From positions 1 to 64,000 of the forward strand of contig JBBDYG010000071.1 of assembly GCA_040901765.1 (NCBI GenBank): 64,000 bases of DNA, written 5' to 3'. The stretch comes from JBBDYG01 sp040901765. Its GTDB lineage: Bacteria; Planctomycetota; Planctomycetia; Pirellulales; Lacipirellulaceae. The translations under genes and the position numbers were made by a program. The notes beneath the pieces are model-generated. The model had not been told where the DNA came from. It made no database searches and was given only the letters and a program-made list of their open reading frames with translations. This document shows, one piece after another, positions 59,012-64,000 of this stretch. Position 1 is the first letter of the stretch, and every line of letters begins with the position of its first letter.

Positions 59012-61876
59012 TCACGGCTCGGCCATGAATCGATAGATCATGGTTCGTGCGCCGTTGACCTCTTCGGCGCGAAGTTTCAGTTCACGACCCACCAGCTCTT
59101 TGCCCTTGGGATATTCGTAGATCTTAGTGTCGCCTTCCGGGCCAAGCATAAATACCTGCGTCCGCTTGCGGCGGTTGGGCGGGGCATAAAGCAGGCATTT
59201 GAAGTCGGCCGGAGTTGCGCCGCGGTTGGCCATCCATTGTTCAATCACGAGTTCGTTATTGTCCCCCAACCGCGTGGTAAGGCGAATGTCGATGTCTTCC
59301 TGGCCGACGAACAGGTCGCGCCACACGCTGAAGCTGTAGTGCTTGTCGGCTTCCAGTTCAAAGTCGAGCCGCACCGGTTGGCGGCCGTAGGTGGCCTCAT
59401 CGAGCTTTATTTCGAGCGGCAACTGGAACGTGCCGTCGGTCTTGATGGCGAACTGACCGCGCTCGGGGGTGATCGACCAACGTTTATTCGGCATGGCGGA
59501 ACGGTCGCCGCGGTCGCGAACTTGATCCGGCACGAAGATCGTGACCGTGCCTCCGATGCCCTGTCCGAAATAATTGGCGAGTTGCAGGCTGTTGGAGTGG
59601 GGAACGCCAAAGATGCTGGGGACGCGCAGCGATCCGAAAGCCACGTTGATCCGCCAGCGGGTGATGGCTTCGTGCAGCCCCAGTACGTAGGTGGGGAGGC
59701 GGCTGACGCGCAGTGTCACTTCGCGGTTGTCACCCGCGGTGAGCGGAGCGGGCCGGCCCCAGATGTCGAGTTGTTGCACGTTGTCGCCAAGAAACAATGT
59801 CTCTTCAACCGGATGGTCGGTCGTCGCGCTGTCGTTCCACACAACCATCACCACGAGGCCATCATATCGCCGGAAAACGTGGTTGGGGCTGCCCTTGGGA
59901 AGTTCGAGCTGGCCGAGATACCCCGCTCCGCCGAGCAGACTGGCGGTGGTGCGCCAGGGAAGCAGCAGTTCGCCTGGCTCGCCCTCGCTGGTCATCAGGC
60001 CGCTCACATCGGTGAACGGATTGGGGCAATAGATGCCGGTCGCGCCGTGAATCTTGGCGGTGATCATCAAGTCGGTGAGTTGGCGGATACGGGCCTCTTG
60101 CAGTTCGCCCGGAGTAACACGCTCGGCTGGTTCTGGCGCTGGAGCCGCCGAAGATTTGGCATGGCTTGCAGAGTGATTGATTGTTGGATTGTCCGCTAAG
60201 TTGGAATTTGGAGCACTGGCGGAGCCAGTGGCACCCGAATTGTCGGGTGGGAGTGCCTGACCTATGGCGGGGATGCCGGTCAAGGACTGGGTGTCGATGA
60301 GGATCCAGGGCTTGTGCTTCGCGGAAATATCAAGCCGGTCGCGCAGCTCTTCCAGCGAGAGAGCAGGGTGCGACGACATTTGAACGAAATCGCAAGCACC
60401 TGGAATCAGGTCATGCGACCACCGCCAGTTGATGCCAAGCTGCACGTCCTGGCCAAAGCGAAACAAGCTTTTCCGAATCGCCGCGACACGGCTCGTCAGA
60501 TCCATGTCGCCTACAAAGCTCGTGTCGTCGTCGATTCCAAGCTGCCACCATCGTACGCGCAGCGAGAGGCGGGTCATCACGTGGTCGAACATCGTGAGCC
60601 AGCCCGTCGTGTCGCCCGAGAACAGATCGGCGACGTTCATCGGATTCTTAACAGATTGCTTCGGTCCCTGCGGGTCGGTGATCAGACCCACGACGTCGAT
60701 GTAGGAAGCTGCGAGCCGGTCGGCGAAGTGAATAAGTCGCTCGCCGCGGGCCGCGTCATCCGGCGCGAACCAGATGGGCAGCTTCACCCAACTGACGCCG
60801 AGTTGCGGCAAAAGCTGAGTTAGTTCCTCGAACGACAGGGGCTGGTCGGCATCGGGTAGGGTCCAGCCAAACTCACCACCCCGAGGACCGTCCAGCGGCG
60901 GCAGCACGGCCAGCGTGATCGTTTGCGATTCCAGCTCCCCTTGATGCTCGCTGTCGAGCATGGCCACTCGCACGCGATAAAAGCCAAAGTCTTTGATGGG
61001 CGGCTGCCAGTGCAGCACGCCTTCATAGCCGGCAGGGACCGCCGATGCTTGCTCGAGGACGGCGGCGCTGCGGCGATGGTCTTCCTCGATCAACGTTCCG
61101 TCGAGCCGGAGCCGCGCCTGGCCTCCGGCAATTGAATCGCCCACGGAATCAAGCAGTTGAAACTCGATCTCGGGATTGCGCTGCCGAATGCCGCGGAGTG
61201 TGCAACTCACCTCGATGTCTTCAGGCAGTTGATAGATGTGGAGCGGGTCGCTGGCCGCGATCGCCATGCTCGGCAACCGCGCGAGCCGTACCCCGTCAAC
61301 CCACACGATGCCATTGAGGTCGCCCCGTTCGCCGCGGCGTGTGGTTATGCGTAGAACCGCCCGGTCGATGTCGGCGTGAGCCGGCTTCATGGTTTCAAGG
61401 CGGATCGGAACCCAGCCATCGGTTGAAGTCATCGCCGGCGCGCGGACCAGTTGCAACGACTTGCCATACGCATCAAGAAAATCTACTTCCACGGTCACGT
61501 GGCTATGCGCGACCTGCTCGGTGCGCACCCGCATGTCGAGCGTGTAGCTGAACCGCGGCAGGACGCGAATCGGTGGGCTGGAAATCTCGGCGCTCGCGCC
61601 GTCAAGCGCGATTCGCAGGCACGGATCGCCTGGCGTCAGTGTGTCGTCTGCGATGCCGATGGCGACATATTGGGGGAATCCCGGGCCGGAGTTCCGCTCC
61701 CAACGATCGGGCCAGCCATCGAAGTTCACGTCCCAGGATGCATCGAAGTCGCAGTGAAAGATTTCGACCGTTTCGCCGGCGCTCGATTCGGCGACCGCAT
61801 CATCGGCGGCAGGGGTTGGCGTTGAGAGCACCGCGGCGAAACAGGCGACGAGCAGCGGAAGATAACGAATAATCAT
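59012..61876 (-). CDS. large secreted protein, glycoside-hydrolase-like, unassigned
   Basis: 954 residues from ATG 61876. The signal peptide (IRYLPLLVACFAAVLSTPTPA) is followed by a beta-sandwich (about 40-190, DASWDVNFDGWPDRWERNSG, LQLVRAPAMTSTDGWVPIRL), then what looks like a TIM barrel (about 370-650: FGWTLPDADQPLSFEELTQL, VSWVKLPIWFAPDD, YIDVVGLITDP, WWQLGIDDDTSFVG) and a C-terminal beta-rich region. The layout suggests a carbohydrate-active enzyme, but I cannot name a family or catalytic residues. Near residues 547-556 it has the in-frame palindrome peptide NSGATGSASA, shared with AddB. The sugar isomerase-like gene is divergent next to it. Confidence 0.75.
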   Translation of the reverse strand: MIIRYLPLLVACFAAVLSTPTPAADDAVAESSAGETVEIFHCDFDASWDVNFDGWPDRWERNSGPGFPQYVAIGIADDTLTPGDPCLRIALDGASAEISSPPIRVLPRFSYTLDMRVRTEQVAHSHVTVEVDFLDAYGKSLQLVRAPAMTSTDGWVPIRLETMKPAHADIDRAVLRITTRRGERGDLNGIVWVDGVRLARLPSMAIAASDPLHIYQLPEDIEVSCTLRGIRQRNPEIEFQLLDSVGDSIAGGQARLRLDGTLIEEDHRRSAAVLEQASAVPAGYEGVLHWQPPIKDFGFYRVRVAMLDSEHQGELESQTITLAVLPPLDGPRGGEFGWTLPDADQPLSFEELTQLLPQLGVSWVKLPIWFAPDDAARGERLIHFADRLAASYIDVVGLITDPQGPKQSVKNPMNVADLFSGDTTGWLTMFDHVMTRLSLRVRWWQLGIDDDTSFVGDMDLTSRVAAIRKSLFRFGQDVQLGINWRWSHDLIPGACDFVQMSSHPALSLEELRDRLDISAKHKPWILIDTQSLTGIPAIGQALPPDNSGATGSASAPNSNLADNPTINHSASHAKSSAAPAPEPAERVTPGELQEARIRQLTDLMITAKIHGATGIYCPNPFTDVSGLMTSEGEPGELLLPWRTTASLLGGAGYLGQLELPKGSPNHVFRRYDGLVVMVVWNDSATTDHPVEETLFLGDNVQQLDIWGRPAPLTAGDNREVTLRVSRLPTYVLGLHEAITRWRINVAFGSLRVPSIFGVPHSNSLQLANYFGQGIGGTVTIFVPDQVRDRGDRSAMPNKRWSITPERGQFAIKTDGTFQLPLEIKLDEATYGRQPVRLDFELEADKHYSFSVWRDLFVGQEDIDIRLTTRLGDNNELVIEQWMANRGATPADFKCLLYAPPNRRKRTQVFMLGPEGDTKIYEYPKGKELVGRELKLRAEEVNGARTMIYRFMAEP
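60214..60236. repeat. in-frame palindromic element inside the secreted-protein gene
   Basis: 23 bases, a CACTGGC/GCCAGTG palindrome with GCACCC tail, differing at one position from the right arm in addB (32581-32603), in the same orientation and frame. Confidence 0.88.
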
Positions 61877-61991
61877 GGAAACGGCTTGCGGGGCGTGACT
61901 TTCGGGGCGCGACACGTGAAAATGTACCGCAGGCCAGGGGCGCACCCAGTTGGCCGCGGCAATTGGGTCGAACTGCAAGGAACGCACAATC

Positions 61992-62774
61992 GTGTCAGAA
62001 CTTAAAATCGGCATTCAAACCCGCAGCCTGCGGTTGCCGTTGAGACAGGCGATTCGAGTCGCGGCGGAACTCGGCGCCGCGGGGGTCGAGATCGATCTGC
62101 GATACGAGCTGCGGCCCGAGGAACTGTCCCAGACCGGATTGCGGGAATTTCGCAAACTGCTCGCCGACCAGAATCAGCGCGTCTCGGCTGCGGCATTCCC
62201 CACGCGGCGCGGCTTCGGGGATGCAGCCGATCTCGATCGCCGCATCGCGGCAACGCAACAAGCAATGGAATTCGCCGGTCGGCTCGGTGCGCGGGTGCTC
62301 GTAAACCGGGTCGGCGCTGTGCCGGCCGACGAAAGTGACCCCCGTTTTTTGCGGATGGTCGAGGCGCTCACCGCGCTGGGCGTGTATGGCGACCGCGTTG
62401 GAGTGCGGCTCGCGGCGCAAACGGCAAGCGAAAGCGGCCCGCAGCTTTTGCGGTTGCTCGCGCAACTGCCCGAGGGAACTATCGGCGTGGATTTCCACCC
62501 CGCTGCGCTGATTCAAGGCGGTTTCTCCGTTCCCGAAGCACTCGAAGCCCTGGCGCCGCACGTGATTCACGTCCACGCCTGCGATGCGGTCCGCGACTTC
62601 GGCCAGCAACGAGCCGTGGAGGTCGAATTAGGGCGCGGGGCGGCCGAAATTCCCGAAATCCTTGGCCGGCTCGAAGAGTTCAACTACCAAGGTTGGGTAA
62701 CCATTGAACGCAGCGATACCGCGGATCCGCGAAGTGATATTGGAAACGCCGTGGCGTATCTCAAAGCGATGTAG
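61992..62774 (+). CDS. xylose-isomerase-like TIM barrel (sugar phosphate isomerase/epimerase family)
   Basis: 260 residues from a GTG at 61992 with AAGGAA about 10 bases upstream; a longer frame to 61950 is less likely. TIM-barrel motifs of the AP endonuclease 2 superfamily: IGIQTRSLRLPLRQAIRVAA, GAAGVEIDLRYEL, ARVLVNRVGAVP, IGVDFHPAALIQGG, HVIHVHACDAVRD and EFNYQGWVTIERSD. The strand ends carry possible metal ligands (Asp, His, Glu), as expected of isomerases. The substrate is unknown. It is divergent from the secreted protein, with about 115 bases between the start codons. Confidence 0.8.
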   Translation: MSELKIGIQTRSLRLPLRQAIRVAAELGAAGVEIDLRYELRPEELSQTGLREFRKLLADQNQRVSAAAFPTRRGFGDAADLDRRIAATQQAMEFAGRLGARVLVNRVGAVPADESDPRFLRMVEALTALGVYGDRVGVRLAAQTASESGPQLLRLLAQLPEGTIGVDFHPAALIQGGFSVPEALEALAPHVIHVHACDAVRDFGQQRAVEVELGRGAAEIPEILGRLEEFNYQGWVTIERSDTADPRSDIGNAVAYLKAM

Positions 62775-62815
62775 AATGTGAGATGTGAGAAGGCAGAAGT
62801 AAAAAAGGACTCTCG

Positions 62816-62870
62816 TTAGCTGCGACGCCCGCCACGGCGGGCAGGCTTCGTCCTCGGAGCGGAGCGCGTA
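62816..62870. repeat. dispersed repeat, core CGACGCCCGCCACGGCGGGC (copy 3 of 3)
   Basis: Matches 9801-9859 and 6168-6213. It lies 26 bases upstream of the frameshifted toxin gene. Confidence 0.75.
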
Positions 62871-62895
62871 GGGCACCGGCTGTTGGATAAAATGC

Positions 62896-63154
62896 ATGCA
62901 GTACCTCCGCCTTTTGTGGGACGATGCAGACGACCTTCGAGGCAATCTGCAGCACGTCCTGGATCATGGGCTGAGTATCGAGGACGTAGGCGACGCAATG
63001 CACAACCCGCCGCCCGTGGGACCAGTAAATCAAGTGGCCTGCCGTGCTTGTGGGGATATACTAGAGATGGCACGTACCTCTTTGTAGTCTACGAGGAAGT
63101 CGAGAAGACGCGGCTCGTGTCGTTACAGCCTATGAAGTCCCTGAACCGAAATAG
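62896..63154 (+). pseudogene. frameshifted toxin-like gene (BrnT/DUF4258-like), two frameshifts
   Basis: One frame reads MQYLRLLWDDADDLRGNLQH then VLDHGLSIEDVGDAMHNPPP to about 63015. A second frame continues GTSKSSGLPCLWGYTRDGTY then LFVVYEEVE (63018-63107). A third frame ends ARVVTAYEVPEPK with stop TAG at 63152-63154. Read together they give a full protein of the sort I recall for small planctomycete toxin-like proteins, with NPPP-GTSKSSGLP and VYEEVE-ARVVTAYEVPE joints. No single frame encodes all of it. Either two real indels inactivated it or there are two sequence errors. The XRE gene follows. Confidence 0.65.
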
Positions 63155-63168
63155 CTGACGCCAGACAA

Positions 63169-63504
63169 ATGGAAACCAGACAAATGGAAACCAGAATCGA
63201 ACACGTGTTTACTCATCGAGGGCGGACGTCCGAAGAAGCGGCCCGCGACGATGCCATTCGTCGAGCCGTGAAGGAGGAGTTTCCTCCCGCGCGCTCTGCG
63301 GACCTGCACGGCCCAGGCACGTTCAGCGACACGCTGCGAGATTCGCTCAGGAGCAGCGAACGTCCCTTGGATCAGATCGCGGCCTCTGCGGGCGTTTCAC
63401 CCACGCTTCTGGCGCGCTTTCTGGGTGGCGAGTGTGACATCCACATCACCACTGCGGACAGATTGGCGAAGGCTTTGGATCTAGTCGTCGCGGCAGTTGA
63501 ATAA
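63169..63504 (+). CDS. XRE-family HTH protein, probable antitoxin
   Basis: 111 residues from ATG 63169 (ATG 63184 also possible; the sequence has a short direct repeat GACAAATGGAAACCA there). The C-terminal helix-turn-helix reads PLDQIAASAGVSPTLLARFL then DIHITTADRLAKALDLVV, the XRE pattern, and the N-terminal part is a charged, helical extension (TSEEAARDDAIRRAVKEEF). It lies 14 bases after the frameshifted toxin gene, so the pair looks like a toxin-antitoxin unit with a broken toxin and an intact antitoxin. Confidence 0.8.
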   Translation: METRQMETRIEHVFTHRGRTSEEAARDDAIRRAVKEEFPPARSADLHGPGTFSDTLRDSLRSSERPLDQIAASAGVSPTLLARFLGGECDIHITTADRLAKALDLVVAAVE

Positions 63505-63541
63505 GGTGGCGGGTTGCGGACTGTCATAGAAAAGTGGCGCA

Positions 63542-64000
63542 ATGACCCAAAACTATCACGTCCGGCTCGCTAAGGAACAGTTTACCTTCAGCGCCGCGCA
63601 TTTCATCACGTTCGCCGGCAACATCTGCGAACGACTCCATGGGCACAACTATCACGTCGCGGTCGAGGTCCACGGATTACTCGATGAAAACCAGTACGTG
63701 ATCGATTTCATCGCCCTTCGCGATGCGGTGCTGGCCATTACGCGAGCATTGGATCACCACGTGCTGCTGCCCACAACGCACCCGACGATCAAGATCGAAG
63801 CCGACGATCGCGAGGTGACGGTCACTTTTGAAGAACGGCGATGGGTCTTCCCGCTCGACGACTGCGTGCTGCTGCCGGTGGCCAACACCACCGCGGAACT
63901 GGTAGCGCGATACATCGGCGAACGTCTCATCGCGGGAATGCAGCCGAAGCCCGAGAAGCTGATTGTCTCCGTCGATGAATGCGATGGTCAACAAGGCGTT
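63542..64000 (+). CDS. 6-pyruvoyl-tetrahydropterin synthase / QueD family, partial
   Basis: At least 153 residues; the gene continues past the window. The zinc site is visible as FTFSAAHF (His20) and ERLHGHNYHVAVEVHG (His33, His35), with Cys29 as the likely catalytic residue (FAGNICERL). It also contains VIDFIALRDAVL and DHHVLLP, the family's dihydroneopterin-binding parts. It converts dihydroneopterin triphosphate to 6-pyruvoyl-tetrahydropterin or to 6-carboxytetrahydropterin for queuosine and deazapurine synthesis; the partial sequence does not settle which. The ATG follows the XRE gene by 37 bases. Confidence 0.85.
   Translation, partial: MTQNYHVRLAKEQFTFSAAHFITFAGNICERLHGHNYHVAVEVHGLLDENQYVIDFIALRDAVLAITRALDHHVLLPTTHPTIKIEADDREVTVTFEERRWVFPLDDCVLLPVANTTAELVARYIGERLIAGMQPKPEKLIVSVDECDGQQGV

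Overview
The window looks like a chromosomal segment of a planctomycete, most likely of the Pirellulales. The clues are three DUF1559 prepilin-like proteins, secreted enzymes with dockerin-like Asn/Asp/Gly repeats and PEP-CTERM tails, a planctomycete-type heme-binding lipoprotein, an LL-diaminopimelate aminotransferase (DapL), and genes for lipid A and LPS export. This placement rests on recognised families, not on a database search. I see no transposase, integrase, phage gene, CRISPR array or rRNA. There is one tRNA, tRNA-Leu(CAG).

Layout. 1-613: the 5' part of a formylglycine-generating-enzyme-like secreted protein, apparently frameshifted at the window edge. 0.97-8.8 kb: CBS protein, M28 peptidase, two membrane proteins, motA-motB, a membrane-anchored PhnD-like binding protein and a fatty acid desaturase. 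9.0-14.1 kb: rRNA/tRNA methyltransferase, gamma-glutamylcyclotransferase-like protein, DUF502 protein, and an NtrC-type response regulator with its kinase. These two face a DUF1559 prepilin gene across a region holding a near-consensus sigma-54 promoter. 15.6-19.7 kb: GH18 and phosphodiester-glycosidase proteins, both with PEP-CTERM tails. 19.7-26.9 kb, minus strand: lptB, two signal peptidase I genes, a metallophosphoesterase, a membrane protein and a CCA-adding enzyme. 27-34 kb: an AddA/AddB helicase-nuclease pair. 34.8-38.6 kb: DUF1559 protein, rhodanese, tRNA-Leu, M20 peptidase and universal stress protein. 39-43 kb: FAH-family hydrolase, a VapBC-like toxin-antitoxin pair between two direct repeats, lpxI and lpxD. 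43-51 kb: small proteins, an MsbA-like exporter, a third DUF1559 protein, a radical SAM protein and DapL. 51.2-56.3 kb: a second PIN-domain toxin-antitoxin pair, Gfo/Idh/MocA oxidoreductase, HemW and a heme lipoprotein. 56.5-64 kb: copper-type P-ATPase, a large secreted protein, a sugar isomerase-like protein, a frameshifted toxin beside an XRE antitoxin, and a partial 6-pyruvoyl-tetrahydropterin synthase (QueD-like).

The most unusual content is repetitive, not genic. Most gaps carry large hairpins built from short repeated words (ATAGCCGA, GCGATGA, AATCCGCA, GCTAATGG, CCACGGATG). Several are nested, with one word family inside another. Related palindromes also occur in frame inside four protein genes. 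In two unrelated proteins (AddB and a large secreted protein) they encode the same peptide, NSGATGSASA. This resembles the protein-coding palindromic elements known from Rickettsia. The VapBC-like pair at 40.1-40.7 kb lies between two copies of the fah/lpxI intergenic region, each carrying the last 17 codons of lpxI.
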